64,000 nt of DNA from Dendrolimus kikuchii (taxonomy: Eukaryota; Arthropoda; Insecta; Lepidoptera; Lasiocampidae): positions 3,659,001-3,723,000 of the forward strand of contig CM034408.1 of assembly GCA_019925095.2 (NCBI GenBank), written 5' to 3'. The notes under the pieces were generated by a model that did no database searches, had not been told where the DNA came from, and was given only the letters and a program-made list of their open reading frames with translations. A program made the translations under genes and the position numbers. Shown in pieces: positions 30,777 through 41,860 of this stretch. How positions within the stretch are numbered: the first letter of the stretch is position 1; each line of letters starts with the position of its first letter.

Positions 30777-31498
30777 ATATTTAATACTTCTTTTATAGTA
30801 TTTATGTGACTCTCACTATCTTTATTTATTAGTAAAAGGTCATCCAGAAATACAATCACATTAGACATATCTTTAAATAAGTTTGTCATAACTCTGTGAA
30901 AAATTGCAGGACTCGACGCCAAGCCATAAACTAATCTATTATATTTAAAAAGACCACGATGAGTATTTATAAGAGTAAAATTGGATGGACCATCTAAAAG
31001 AATCTACGCGTAAGCTCGAGAGAGGTCTTAGTTTTGAAAAATATGTATACCCATTAATGTTGCTAAGTAAATCCTCGATTTTGGGAACCGGATACTTATC
31101 GAGTAATAGGACTTTGTTCTCAGAGTCACCTTATAATAGGCACATAACCTTATAGCACCATCGGGCTTACGAACCACGACGAGAGGAGTGGCCCAGTCGG
31201 AGTGGTTAATAGACTCGATGACGCCGGCGCTCAGCATTGCATCGAGCTCGGCATCGACACACGCGCGCACCGCGTGGGGCACTGGGCGCGCGCGGAAAAA
31301 CATCGGGATCGCCCCCTCGCGGATACGGAGTGTAGCGCGCCCGCCGGTGTAACATCCCAGGCCCCCATCAAATACCTCTTTATGTCTGGAAATTACATTA
31401 TTAACAATATTATCTATCTTATCAATTTTTATTCTTTTACAATCCACAAAATTATTTCTTTGGATTTCCGGAATTTTACTTTCAACTCGGCAATCCAT
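30777..31498 (-). pseudogene. Element D: protease-RT linker and RT
   Basis: Right to left: linker (SRHKEVFDGGLGCYTG), fingers (ARPVPHAVRACVDAELDAML, WATPLVVVRKPDGAIRLC with AYYK in place of GDYK). A damaged palm (30960-31100) follows, then PAIFHRVMTNLF and the active site NVIVFLDDLLLI (30777-30922). The closest relative in the window is the gag-pol at 1-1951. The region between this linker and gag (31499-31827) is AT-rich with no recognisable protease. Confidence 0.8.
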
Positions 31499-31827
31499 TG
31501 CCTACCTATTAAACTAGTTGCCCCCTAGTTGAGTACTTTATATCGGTTAAGGAAAATAGCCTGTCTTATGTTGTTACTCGCAACTCCACATATAAATTGA
31601 TCGCCCAGATTTTCATCCAATGACGGTCCAAAATTTATTTATTTATTTAATTTGTTTGGGAAACATACAATAATTAATATTCTTAAATATATAAAACTAA
31701 ATTAACACATATATCAATCAAGTTTCCACTAAAAAATAATTTATATAATAAAAATTGGCTCAAATAGTTAATTTAAAAAAAAATACAATTATACGAAAAT
31801 TACATAAATAAAATGTCAATTTAAAAA

Positions 31828-32142
31828 TCACAAAATCTCGCCATTTTCTTTAACTCTGCTACGTATTCTCTGACGGTATTGTCGAAATTTATACCTTTCT
31901 GCCCACGGTGATGGTTTCGGTTGCAAATGTTCTCCCATTATTTTAATTATTTCTTCTAATGTGTATTCTGACGGTTTCTTTGGACTGCATAAATTTAACA
32001 TTAGTTCATATGCTTCCCCACTTACCGTGGATATTAAAAATGGCAGCTTCATTTCGTTCACTGTAAATAACATTTCTAAACGTTCACAATATGATCCCCA
32101 ATTTCCGGTTGGTATATTAAATTCTTCAAATTTTAAGTTCAT
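31828..32142 (-). pseudogene. Element D: Gag N-terminus
   Basis: 104 codons from the ATG at 32142, similar in pattern to the Gag at 1951 (LPFLISTVSGEAYELMLNLC, EHLQPKPSPWAERYKFRQY). It ends early, and nucleocapsid knuckles are absent. Confidence 0.8.
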
Positions 32143-32148
32143 CGTGGA

Positions 32149-32166
32149 ATCTCATCCTCGTCGCCA
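32149..32166 (-). promoter_or_regulatory. Primer binding site, tRNA-Ser type (element D)
   Basis: On the minus strand it reads TGGCGACGAGGATGAGAT, one base different from the site at 2001-2018, and lies 6 bp before the gag ATG. Confidence 0.75.
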
Positions 32167-32284
32167 CTGGTAAATAAAAGACGTGGTACCGTGAACGCAT
32201 TTATTTTAACACTGGCCCGGCGGGCAGGTACGCATCGCTTTTATATACTCGTACATAACAACTATGAGCAACATTTGCAACTCT
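32167..32284 (-). repeat. 5' LTR remnant of element D with TATA box
   Basis: It lies outside the primer site. Minus-strand TATATAAAAG at 32238-32247 is a strong TATA box, about 70 bp from the primer site. It is truncated on the right by the pogo-like remnant. Confidence 0.6.
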
Positions 32285-33215
32285 TTCGGGCAGCAAGCCT
32301 ATGGCCTTGCAACGAAGATATCTTCAAGATTCGGATTTTGCATCATCATATGTCACAGACCGACCGGACCCAATAATTCAAAATGTGCTTGAAGAAAATG
32401 TCGCCCTTGGCAATTCTGTTCCTAAAAATATAAAAAAATCAAGCAGCACAACATGATCCGCCTATTAATTCTGATATATCTTCAACGAGTGAAATAAATG
32501 TAAGTTTATCGACATTAAACCTGGAGTCATCCGTAATACCACTGATTTCAGGCGAATTATCCAATATCGATATAAATTTATCTGAAATCATCTGTTACCG
32601 ACGCGAATATCTGGCGCCGGCTTTGGATTCCCGCGAGAGTGCAAATGTTCCTTTATGTAATGTCATTAAAAAAAAAGTAAAAAATAAAATCTTTTCTTCC
32701 GTTTTACTTAATGGCGTCGTTTCATTCTCTTAAACAAAATCACCTTTCGCTTCCTAGTGATCATTACATACGTATATTCTAAAGTACGAACCAGCTACAT
32801 CATCCGTCAAATGTCTCAAGAATCGATTGCTGGATCATCAGCATGTAATGATAATACATTTTTGAATATGGAAAAAATCAGATCTCTTCCGAAAGCGCTT
32901 CCTCGAGCTGCTGTTTCAAATCGCAAACATACAAGGAAACCAGCAATCCTTACTGATACACCTGCAAAGTTGGCATTAGAAAATAAAGAAGCTCAAAAAA
33001 AAAAAAAAAAATTATTAGTAGTAATTGATAAGGGCAAAGGAAAAGGAAAAAAAATACTTGAAATCAAGTCAAAAAGGTTAAAAAGAAAATCTTACAGGAT
33101 GACAGCGATAGCGATAATAAATGGTTTTGCTTAACATGTGGTTCGTCCTATATGAATGACACATCTGCTGTTCACCGGATTTAGTGTATGTCTTGTAAGG
33201 AATGTGTTAATGCTA
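32285..33215 (+). pseudogene. Pogo-like (CENP-B family) transposase C-terminal remnant
   Basis: Broken frames encode the end of the DDE region (SLWPCNEDIF, SSYVTDRPDP), a long polar linker rich in Ser and Asn, a Lys-rich stretch (near 33000-33080), and a C-terminal zinc pair (WFCLTCGSSYMND ... CMSCKEC). This layout is the same as that of the intact gene at 45017-47329. Several frameshifts; N-terminal half absent. Confidence 0.65.
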
Positions 33216-33869
33216 CATAAATTAAAGGAAACCTTATAAATTTTATTTGTTTAAACTATGATTCAAATTCTGTTGTAAGGTACAAAAAATATAGCTTTTT
33301 AATTTCAGTAACTATTTATAAAAAGATATTTTGTTACGCGATATACTTACTTCAATAACTAAAGATATTTGAGTGTTATGCTGTTATCAGTTATTGTAGC
33401 TGATTATAATTGCTCATTAGTATGTAAGTCTAAGTGAGAAGTGATCTCAATTTATGTTTTATTAATTTTAATATAACATACTTCTATCATATTCTAGAAC
33501 TGGAATAATTATTGCTAATTCATGGTCTAGTTACTAGTTTAAATGTAAAAACATATTATGATATAAACAGAAATATTGTATGTTAAAACAAAAGAAAACT
33601 TTTCTAAAACTGATACTACTATGTACAGAAGAGAAGGTGTCATTTTCTGAACTGTAAATATATTAATGTCTACGACAAGGTGTCGCGAGATGGCAATAAA
33701 CCATTATTCAAATGGCAACACTAAAGAGTTGTGCAATTTATGTCTTAGAGTGGCAACACTAAAAGGTTGCGCATTTTATGTTTCCTTATACGCGCTCTAC
33801 ACTCCTACCGAGACGTCTTGGCCAAATGTTTTGCCGAGACATGACGAGATCAAGAGCGGCCCTCCACAA
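33216..33869. other. AT-rich stretch without a gene
   Basis: No coding similarity was recognised. A short direct repeat TGGCAACACTAAA occurs at about 33713 and 33752. Confidence 0.5.
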
Positions 33870-34055
33870 ATCCACTCACGCATTGCCCGTTCAGAACTCG
33901 TACAGGATATAGACTTATTAGAAACGTCTGCCGCTGTAGCTTTATGTGCTGCAGCCTACTACAATTATATGTTAGGAACAGAAAAAAAAGTCATAAAGCG
34001 CCGTTGAAATAGACGGAGATGGTGGATGACATCAATACATCGCAACAGAACAAGG
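33870..34055 (+). pseudogene. Harbinger-type transposase first-exon remnant
   Basis: An Ala/Leu-rich start (LETSAAVALCAAAYYNY) is followed by a basic stretch and RRRWWMTSIHRNR, the RRWW motif near the N-terminus of PIF/Harbinger transposases. One stop interrupts it. It ends at AAG|GTAAAA, a plausible splice donor near 34055. Confidence 0.55.
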
Positions 34056-34109
34056 TAAAACGTATTGATTTTTATAAAATGCCTTAAATAGATGCAAAAC
34101 GTGGAGCGT

Positions 34110-34305
34110 GGAGTTTGGTTATATCGCGTAACTTATCCCACAGGGACATAATATCGGGATAAAAGTTATCCTATGTCCTATTCCAGGGCCCTAACCCATA
34201 TGTGGGTCAGGTTTCATGCCCATCCGTTTAGTGGTTGAAGCGTGATTGAGTAAGAAACGTCCAAACAAACTTCCGCATTTATAATATTAATAGGATAATT
34301 AAGAA
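34110..34305 (+). repeat. Degenerate lepidopteran interspersed-repeat tail
   Basis: It contains CGGGATAAAAGTTATCCTAT, a later TTTCATGCCCATCCGTTTAG, and ends TTTATAATATTAATAGGAT. From memory this is the 3' part of a very abundant family in moth and butterfly genomes. The element class (RTE-driven SINE or MITE) is uncertain. Confidence 0.55.
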
Positions 34306-34429
34306 ATTGTCATAATTTCAGTGTAACCATGGAAAAGCAATTAGCAGAACTAGTTTTTTGTTGTTGGCCCTTCCCCTCGGACCTTAGAAGTCATGTGTAT
34401 CTCAAAGGCAAAAACGTTAACGCGAGACA

Positions 34430-34655
34430 TGTGAAGAAAAACTATTTGAATTTAAGGATGAAATAAAAAATATGCTGGAAGAATGGAAAGGCTCACAAAA
34501 TTCTCTATTAAACAGACTAGTATCTGAAATCGCTGAAATAAAACAACAAAATATCCAGATTAAGAAATCGAATTCAGAGATAGAAAAGGCTCTAGAATGT
34601 ATAAATTTGCAATACGAGGCCATGAAAACTAAGATCGCTGACTTAGAAGGATAAC
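34430..34655 (+). pseudogene. LINE ORF1-like coiled-coil fragment
   Basis: About 70 codons with heptad pattern (MLEEWKGSQNSLLNRLVSEI ... NSEIEKALECINLQYEAM) match in style the coiled-coil start of ORF1 proteins from some lepidopteran LINEs. A stop ends it. No RT follows. Confidence 0.45.
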
Positions 34656-34699
34656 GTAAGGAAGAAGTAATAAAAACAGACACGCGAAACCGACTAACT

Positions 34700-34900
34700 G
34701 TGGAAACTATGAACGGCACCCTTCTTGCTGCAGAGGGTACAAAAGGTCCAACACGTGTTGGAAACTGCGTCAATTTTGAACCATCGAAGGAGATGTATAG
34801 TCGTATGACTAAAGAAAAGTTATACGCCAGTGTAAAGGAAAACGACGTCAGTAAGGATGTTCCTGATATCATATTTGAAGATGATAAACTAAGCCTATAA
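34700..34900 (+). pseudogene. Unrecognised 66-codon ORF
   Basis: METMNGTLLAAEG... to stop, polar with Lys/Asp/Glu at the end. No motif or neighbour identifies it. It could be a gene tail carried by a transposon, or chance. Confidence 0.2.
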
Positions 34901-35186
34901 TAATAGATGGTTTTTTAAATAGATACAGATATTTTATTTGCAGCAAACATGTAAAAGTAAAATATCCTAATTTTAATGTCTTTTTCTTAGTTTTATTACA
35001 TTTTACGCGCAATATGAATATACGAGATTCGAAAGCCAATATACGAGTTTTATCTGCTCTTGTACGAGGAAAAATATTCAAAGGTTGGCATCCCTGTTTG
35101 CGTAGCGCTCGCAGTGCGCTCGTGGACGTGTTGATTGACACATGCTCGTTTCGCTGGCCGGAGCATCATGGAAACATAGACAGAAG

Positions 35187-35420
35187 ATGTTTGTTTGCAA
35201 TTAATTGAATTATATCAAAATAATCCTATGATATGGGACCCAAAACATGAGGATTATTTTAAAAAAACAAGAAGTTTGATGCATGTTCTAGTATGTCTCA
35301 AAACTTGGGCAAGGATGTTAGACATGTGCAGAAACAAAATTATTACTTTATAGGCTTCAAATCGACGAGAGGAGAAAAAGAAGGATTAATCTAAGGGCAC
35401 AGGAAAAGGTAATAATGACT
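35187..35420 (+). pseudogene. MADF-domain fragment (first copy)
   Basis: LQLIELYQNNPMIWDPKHED begins a MADF domain, followed by LKTWARM. The frame breaks near 35355. MADF/Myb-like proteins are the usual second gene of Harbinger elements, and Harbinger pieces lie on both sides. Confidence 0.55.
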
Positions 35421-35797
35421 CATTTCTATTGTTAAGTAAGATAATACTTTAATTAATTCAAATTATTATCGAAATATTAATAACTATCTATTGTTATAGG
35501 TGTGCATCACAAGTGTATGTGAGTAGATAGTTCGCACATAATAATCTGAAATTTTTGGATGACCGTAACAAACCTCGTGAAAAATTGAATACGGTAAGGG
35601 CTCATGTACACGATGTCGCCGCCGCGCCGCCACCGCACCTCTACGCTGTGTATATGCGACAGGTGAAGCCCGTCACCGCGCCGCCACCGCTCCGTCACCG
35701 CGCCGCTTACCGCCAGTGTTTGATTTTGTTAGTCCATTACCTTTTGCATACGAACGTGCACGTGCTTTACTTTACTATATAATAATAAAAAACACTC

Positions 35798-35976
35798 ATG
35801 GAAAGTTTTGATTACGAAACTTTTATAAGTTTAGTGGACGACAGAGAAGTGTTATGGGACAAAAATGTTGATATATATAAAGATAAGCGTAAAAGTTTAA
35901 AAGCTTGGTTTGAGATCTGCCATATAATGAATGAGAACTTTCCGGAACTACCTGATAGGGAGAAAATGAAATACGG
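35798..35976 (+). pseudogene. MADF-domain exon 1 of a Harbinger partner gene
   Basis: From the ATG at 35798: FISLVDDREVLWDKNVDIY, then KAWFEICHIMNENFPEL, the first two thirds of a MADF domain. The coding similarity stops at KMKYG at a splice-donor-like GTAAAT. The rest of the domain is not here. The matching second part is seen in another copy at 59165-59978. The GC-rich 35600-35710 sequence upstream has repeats of CCGCCGCGCCGCC type and may be the element's subterminal region. Confidence 0.65.
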
Positions 35977-36019
35977 TAAATGTAAATTTTTATCAATTTT
36001 TATTGATTCGTGTTCCATC

Positions 36020-36890
36020 TTAACAATAATAATTTTGCCATGATACACTGCCATGTTCAGAATTAAAATACTCTTTATATTTGTCACGTAGATCATTAGC
36101 TATTGTAGGAACTATTTCTATTGGACCTGATGTCATAAGTTCCTGTAATTCACCGCTCCCGTTTATAGATGCCCTCCTTGTACCTTCTGCTTTGTGTATA
36201 AAATTTTGCAATAAACAATAAGCTTTCACAATATAAACAGCTAAATCCAACGACACATTTAAAAGTCGATGAAAAATTCGCCACTTATTTGCCAGTATGC
36301 CAAAGGTACGTTCCACATATCGTCTCGCTCTTGTTAACCGATAATTAAAAACTGACTTGTCTGCATCAAGTTCTTGACTATTATAATAATATAATACTGT
36401 AATAATAATTACTGCGCCCATAGTTCTGGTGTAGTGCAAATGCTGCATCGCCTACGAATACATATGGTAAAACAATGTTAGTATTAGGCAAGGGTGCAGG
36501 CTTTGGCAAGTTCAATCTATTGTTAACTATGTTGTGCCAGAAAGCAGTATCTTAGAAACGCCTGAATCACAGTCTTTGCCATAAGTACCGACGTTAATGT
36601 AAATAAAGTTGTAGTCACTATCAGCGACTGCCATCAATATGACCGAGAAGTAATGTTTGTAGTTCAAAAACATCGATCAACTTTTGTTTGGTTTAAATAC
36701 TCTTATATGCTTCCCATCTACAGCCCCAACACAATGAGGAAAATTTGCAGCAACTTTAAAATTATTTGCTATTTCAAGCCAATTGTTCATAGATGGTATT
36801 TGCATATATTTTGGGCAAAGTTCAGACCATATAAGTGAACACACTTCTCTTATAATTATGCTTAACACCTTCGGCGACAAGAATGATTTC
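36020..36890 (-). pseudogene. PIF/Harbinger transposase, exon 2
   Basis: Right to left: NFPHCVGAVDGKHIRVF with the first catalytic Asp, a frame-broken middle with the second Asp (CDSGV), and an open C-terminal part from 36448 with FNYRLTRARRYVERTFGILA, which contains the catalytic Glu. It ends at 36020. It faces the MADF exon to its left, so the two genes are convergent. The N-terminal exon and right end of the element are missing after about 36890. Confidence 0.75.
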
Positions 36891-37280
36891 CAAAATCACA
36901 CATTTTTTTGTTTTTTTTTTTTAAATTCCTTACATGGTTTTATTTAGTGTATTTAATGTATTTTAACCTATCAATTCCTTTTCCCTTCTCTTTTTCAGGT
37001 TTTTCAGAGTGTGTATCAAAAATAATACACTGGCTTACGAAATACTTTTATGTGTTCTCATATCTCCAGGGCTATGTGTATTATTTATGACACACATAAC
37101 ATTTTAGTTTTTAGTAGTATTTTCTTTTTGTTTCAGATACATTTCGAATAGAATCTACGAAGGAGCTTAGGAAAAACAATAAAAAGAATATTAAATAATT
37201 GTTTTTAACTAAATTCCGTTTTAATTTGTTACAGAATATTCATTATAAATAACTGTATTAGTGCAACTAAAATATAAAAC
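36891..37280. other. AT-rich junction without a gene
   Basis: A T12 tract and polypyrimidine stretches occur; no coding signal was found. Confidence 0.5.
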
Positions 37281-37820
37281 ATGGACTTCGATAGTGACGA
37301 TTCCCAGTATGATCCAGACTATCGTCCTGATAATGGAGATGGTGTTGAGATGGACAGTTCCGAAAGTGACAGTGCTGATGAAATTTCCATTTGGAATCCA
37401 CCTCATTGTTCTCGACGAGTATGGACTTTCTCCGAGAGTGATATGCCTCTATTACCAGAGATACAAAAGCGTAGATCAGCACGAAGGATTGATAGTAATA
37501 TACAATTGGATGACAATAGTAGACCAAGTACATCTGCTGCTGATAACGCTCCAAGTACATCTGGTACCACATCTTCAGAAATTAGTGAATTGGAGTGGCT
37601 AAAGCAGAAACTAAACTCCTTTGAATGGGAAATGCCAACTCAAGATGGCCCACCACATATTGAATATACAATCCCCTCTTCAGACATGAAAGACATATAC
37701 TCTGGAATTTTAGTCCAAGCAGATCCGATAGATTACTTTGATGTATTTATGACACACGATATTGTCGAACATATAGTGAATCAAACCAACTTATATGCAT
37801 CTCAATATCTGCTGACCAGT
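37281..37820 (+). pseudogene. piggyBac-like transposase N-terminal fragment
   Basis: About 180 open codons from the ATG at 37281. The acidic N-terminus (DFDSDDSQYDPDYRPD) and Ser-rich linker lead to DPIDYFDVFMTHDIVEHIV and NQTNLYASQ, the start of the DDE_Tnp_1_7 domain. None of the catalytic region is present. It is cut at about 37820 by a Harbinger fragment on the other strand. Confidence 0.75.
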
Positions 37821-38315
37821 GATGTACCAACAAAGTAATATGGAAATATATTTCCAGTATTGTCATCGTTTGATAAAGGTGAACCTGAATTTGGAATATT
37901 TAAACCACCACTTTCTAATCACCTTCCGAAAGCGGATGCCTGAAACACACCACCATCACTATTTCTTCCAGCAAATCCACATTCTATAGCTGTAAAATTA
38001 CCATCTGCATCGCAACGTCCCAACAAAATAATAGAATGGTATCCTTTATAGTTATAATTTGCAGATCCTGTGTTAGGATACTTCTGAATTCGTATATGCT
38101 TTCCATCAATAGATCCCAGACAATTTGGCAGGTTCCAAAGTTTGTAGTATCTGGTTGCAATAGCCTTCCATTGATCTGTAGATGGCACAGGCATGTAGGT
38201 GTCTTTGAGTGCGCTGCATATAACTCTTGTTGTCTCTGCTACAACTCGAGATATAGTGCATTCTCCTCGAGCAAAGTTAAATTTTAGTGCTCGGAGACTA
38301 CACCCAATTGTTAAG
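37815..38315 (-). pseudogene. PIF/Harbinger transposase, exon 2 (second subfamily)
   Basis: Starts after a pyrimidine-rich CAG acceptor near 38318 (YLTIGCSLRALKF). It contains NLPNCLGSIDGKHIRI (first Asp) and GFAGRNSDGGVF (second Asp), then a stop and NIFPYYFVG. The catalytic Glu region is missing where it meets the piggyBac piece. Sequence differs from the copies at 36 kb and 58 kb. Confidence 0.75.
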
Positions 38316-38411
38316 TATCTGAAAAAAAAAGACTTATTAAATTACCTACTTATATGATGTATATTTCTTTTCAAAGGCTGATTGTCAAACTAAGTGGAGA
38401 AATATAACGAA

Positions 38412-39386
38412 TGAATTTGTCCGCAGCCTCATCCAACAACAGCAAGAGCATTAGAATTGAGACAAAGAAGAGAAATAGTTCATATTATGAAAAGGATAGT
38501 GAATCAAGCCATTGCACCTGTTTACTCAAAATTCGAACAGTTGGAAAATAAAATAACTACATGTACAACAATAACTTCAGATTCAGGGGGTAATAGAGAC
38601 ATGACACAAGGAGTTTCATCTGTGTTACCACCCAACTTACCCACAGAACCGGCAATAAGTCCATCGCTGTTATATTGTCATGGATTGTCACTTATGAATG
38701 GGGAGAAGCCCAAATATCCAAGCAAAAATAAACACCCGGTAACATTTATTGAGGATTTGACTGCTTACTTGAAGAAGCTTCCAATAAATCGTGGGAATGA
38801 GATTGAGCTGATTATAGAATGTTTGGAGGGGGAAACCAGAAATTGGGCGAGAATATATAAGAATAGGTGGTCACGGTTTGAAGACTTTAAAAGAGACTTT
38901 TTAGATACCTATTGGGGTGAGGCAGAGCAAAGTGAATTAAGGAGGAAGATTGTGCATAATGTTTGGGACAACACAAAATCAACGATGTTAAGTCATTTTA
39001 TAGAACTATGTGGGCAGGCAAAAATGCTCACATATCCTATTCAGGAAAAACAATTAATTAGTGATATAATGCATCATTATCCAAAGGATGTACAGTTCGC
39101 TTGGACAAATAATCGATCTGCCTCTCTTCTGGAAGCAGCGGAGTTTCTACGAAAATTAGATGATATCAATAAAGGTGATGAACAAAATCAACAAGGTACC
39201 AGTATTATGAAGGGTTACAATGGGACAACTTCTACATATAGGAGGCAGAATCAGAAGAAACCGTATCAAAATAAAAGATATTATGCAAAACGCGCTGCAG
39301 AAAGAAGCAATGAGACAGGGGTCAATTTAGTGGCTGAAGACCATGGGAATTATAATCAAATGGGATACGATTATAATTTAAACTAA
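38412..39386 (+). CDS. Gag of element I (5' end incomplete)
   Basis: The frame is open from a TGA at about 38409 to the TAA at 39384, roughly 324 codons; the true start is not obvious and may be an ATG near 38487 or lost. The middle part is capsid-like (YLKKLPINRGNEIELIIECL, ETRNWARIYKNRW). The C-terminus is rich in Gln, Lys, Arg and Tyr, with no CCHC knuckle. It ends in the slippery sequence. Confidence 0.75.
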
Positions 39387-39420
39387 GTACGGTTGGTGTC
39401 ACGTGCCCCAGTGCACCAAC
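39377..39420 (+). promoter_or_regulatory. -1 programmed ribosomal frameshift signal
   Basis: Slippery heptamer T TTA AAC (39377-39383) in the gag frame is followed directly by the gag stop. After an 8-base spacer comes a stem-loop: GTTGGTG (39392-39398) pairs with CACCAAC (39414-39420), and inside it CAC pairs with GTG around an 8-base loop. Slipping back one base at AAC enters the open pol frame exactly (CTA AGT ACG ...). Heptamer, spacer and stem all fit the canonical arrangement. Confidence 0.88.
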
Positions 39421-41860
39421 ATTTGTAGGGGTAGATTGTAATTATGTGCCTTTGAAACTGATGTTATCCATGGGATGGAAACCTGGACAATGTTTAGGAG
39501 TTAGGGACGGTGGAATTATTCACCCGATCAAACTATATGGTCAATTTGATAAAGTAGGATTAGGGTTAAAGAACCGATTCTTAGATAATAGTAATTTTGA
39601 GATTAAAATTGTAGAAATATTGAGAACTCAAGGGGAGAAAGATTATAGGGATCTGGTAGATATTGGGGAAGAAGTGTTATCATTATTTGATGAAGAGTAC
39701 GCAGAAACCAAAAATAAAATAGAAGTAATTAAATCGATAATCAATGTAGAGGTAAATAATGAGGAAGTAGCATGCTTGGTAGATACTGGTTGTGATATTA
39801 CTTCTATCTCAAGTGGTTTTTGGGAATCTATATTAGCAAAAGGATTAAATAAAATAGAGATGTTGCCTGTAAGACCTGTTCAAATAAGGGGAGCAGTTGG
39901 ACAAAAAAGTACCAAAATACAGCAAATGGTATTATTACCTGTAAGATTTAACGACAATAGGGTAATTGATATTAGTTTTATCATAGTGCCAAATCTGATT
40001 CATTCTGTAATATTGGGTTTTGATTGGCTCACACAGATGGGGGTTACCATTAATCTGGTTAGGCCGAAAATAGGGTTGGAGTTGATTATTAACGGTCAAA
40101 ATATTTTTGTACCATTTGTCAAATATAATTTTGATGGTGGGATCTCAGAAATTGTTAAAAGTCATGATGGTTCATTTTTCCAACAATATTTAGATAAAAT
40201 TAAACCGGGAATTTACCTTACTGACGAACAATTGTATAGGGTACGTGCATTATTAGGTAAATTTTCTGGAGTATTTACAAGAAAATTAGGAAGGGCTAAC
40301 TGTTATGAGCATGAGATTAAAATGTCGAGTCATGTTCCAACCATTAAGAGATCTTATCCAGTTCCTTATGCTTATAGGGCGAGGATGGAGGAGAAATTAG
40401 CTGAAATGGTGGAAATGGGTATAATTACGCGAGAATCAACTCCATATAGCAGTCCTTTAACATTTACAATAAAGCCAGATGGCTCGATTCGAGTGTTGTT
40501 AGATGCTAGGGAAATAAACAAGTACATGATAGCAGATGTAGAGTCTCCACCATTACAATTAGATATATTAAATGCCTTTTATGGGGTAAAATTTATCAGT
40601 ATTGTTGACTTAAACAATGCTTACTTTCAAATTCCAATTTCGAAAAATAGCAGAAAATTTACGGGTTTTACGTTCAATGGGAAATCATATGTGTATAATG
40701 TGTTACCGCAAGGGTTGAAAACGTCGGTAGGAAGTTTTAGTAGGGCTATGGATGTAGTATTAGGGTCCGAAGTAAGACAATTTTGCGTTAATTATTTAGA
40801 TGATTTAGCTATATTAACGAACGGAACACTGGAGGATCATTTAGGGCATTTAGAAATAGTATTGGGTAAGTTGCAGGGGGCAGGTCTTACATGCAACATA
40901 GAGAAATGCAGGTTTATTTGTCGTGAGGTTAAATTATTAGGACATATAATTTCTACTGAAGGGATAAAAGCAGATCCTGAGAAGGTAGTAGCAATACAAA
41001 ATTTCCCAGTACCTAGAAAGATAAAATATTTGAGGGCATTTTTGGGGTTGTGCAATTATTATAGGAGATTTATTCCAAATTATAATAAATTTATACAACC
41101 ACTTTGTAAATTGCTCAAGAAAAATCATTCTTGGAAGTGGACAGTAGAAGTTCAAACTGCATTTGAAAGATTGAAAAGAGAATTTTTGGAGACCATAATG
41201 TTGCATTATCCCGATATGTCTAGACCCTTTTACTTACAAACGGATAGCTCGGGAGTTGGTCTCGCTGGGGTTCTGTTTCAGTATAATGATAATAATGAAA
41301 TGAGAGTACTAGGATTCAGTAGTAAAGCTCTTAGGGGTCCTGAGTTAAGATGGACAGTCACAGAGCAAGAATTCTGGGCTATTATTTATTGTTTGAGGAA
41401 ATTTGAAACTTACCTAAGGGGGACTAAAATAATTATTAAGACAGATCATAAAGCTCTAACATTCGTTCGGACGTGGAAGTTATATAATAGTAGGATTATT
41501 AGATGGATATTGTATTTAGAACAGTTTGATTATCAAATAGAACATGTTAAAGGAAAGGATAATATTGCGGTAGATGTCTTGTCGAGGTTTCCATCCAATG
41601 CAAATTTGTTTCAAGAAGAGAAGGTATTTTGTCCTGAAATTCATTACATGGAAACGCGTAAAAATGTAGAGTTAACAAAAAATTTGGAGAATATAGCGTT
41701 ATTTCAAGTAAGGGATAATGAAATTCAAGATATTTTGACTCATATTAAAACTAATTTGTATAATAATAGTAGAATAAGTAGGATAGCTAGATGCTGTAGG
41801 GTTTTCAATAATGTATTGTATTATGTTCGCAACTCAAACTGTTATGTCACATTTGTCTGA
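39383..41860 (+). CDS. Pol of element I: G-patch, protease, RT, RNase H
   Basis: About 825 codons in the -1 frame from the slippery site. At residues about 25-65 is a G-patch (MGWKPGQCLG ... HPIKLYG ... KVGLGLKN). The protease follows with CLVDTGCDITSIS and VILGFDWL. RT has LTFTIKPDGSIRVLLDAREI, FISIVDLNNAYFQI, LPQGLKTSVGSF, and the catalytic FCVNYLDDLAIL. RNase H has LQTDSSGVGLAG, VTEQEFWAI, KTDHKALTF, and IAVDVLSRF. A stop at 41858-41860 results from a one-base shift before integrase. Replicative role: copying the element RNA to DNA. A G-patch in front of the protease is unusual for Ty3/Gypsy. Confidence 0.9.
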   Translation, partial: LSTVGVTCPSAPTFVGVDCNYVPLKLMLSMGWKPGQCLGVRDGGIIHPIKLYGQFDKVGLGLKNRFLDNSNFEIKIVEILRTQGEKDYRDLVDIGEEVLSLFDEEYAETKNKIEVIKSIINVEVNNEEVACLVDTGCDITSISSGFWESILAKGLNKIEMLPVRPVQIRGAVGQKSTKIQQMVLLPVRFNDNRVIDISFIIVPNLIHSVILGFDWLTQMGVTINLVRPKIGLELIINGQNIFVPFVKYNFDGGISEIVKSHDGSFFQQYLDKIKPGIYLTDEQLYRVRALLGKFSGVFTRKLGRANCYEHEIKMSSHVPTIKRSYPVPYAYRARMEEKLAEMVEMGIITRESTPYSSPLTFTIKPDGSIRVLLDAREINKYMIADVESPPLQLDILNAFYGVKFISIVDLNNAYFQIPISKNSRKFTGFTFNGKSYVYNVLPQGLKTSVGSFSRAMDVVLGSEVRQFCVNYLDDLAILTNGTLEDHLGHLEIVLGKLQGAGLTCNIEKCRFICREVKLLGHIISTEGIKADPEKVVAIQNFPVPRKIKYLRAFLGLCNYYRRFIPNYNKFIQPLCKLLKKNHSWKWTVEVQTAFERLKREFLETIMLHYPDMSRPFYLQTDSSGVGLAGVLFQYNDNNEMRVLGFSSKALRGPELRWTVTEQEFWAIIYCLRKFETYLRGTKIIIKTDHKALTFVRTWKLYNSRIIRWILYLEQFDYQIEHVKGKDNIAVDVLSRFPSNANLFQEEKVFCPEIHYMETRKNVELTKNLENIALFQVRDNEIQDILTHIKTNLYNNSRISRIARCCRVFNNVLYYVRNSNCYVTFV

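Noticed and set aside
30638..30922. 94-codon minus-strand frame
   Set aside because: It fuses RT of element D to the reverse strand of the mariner end.
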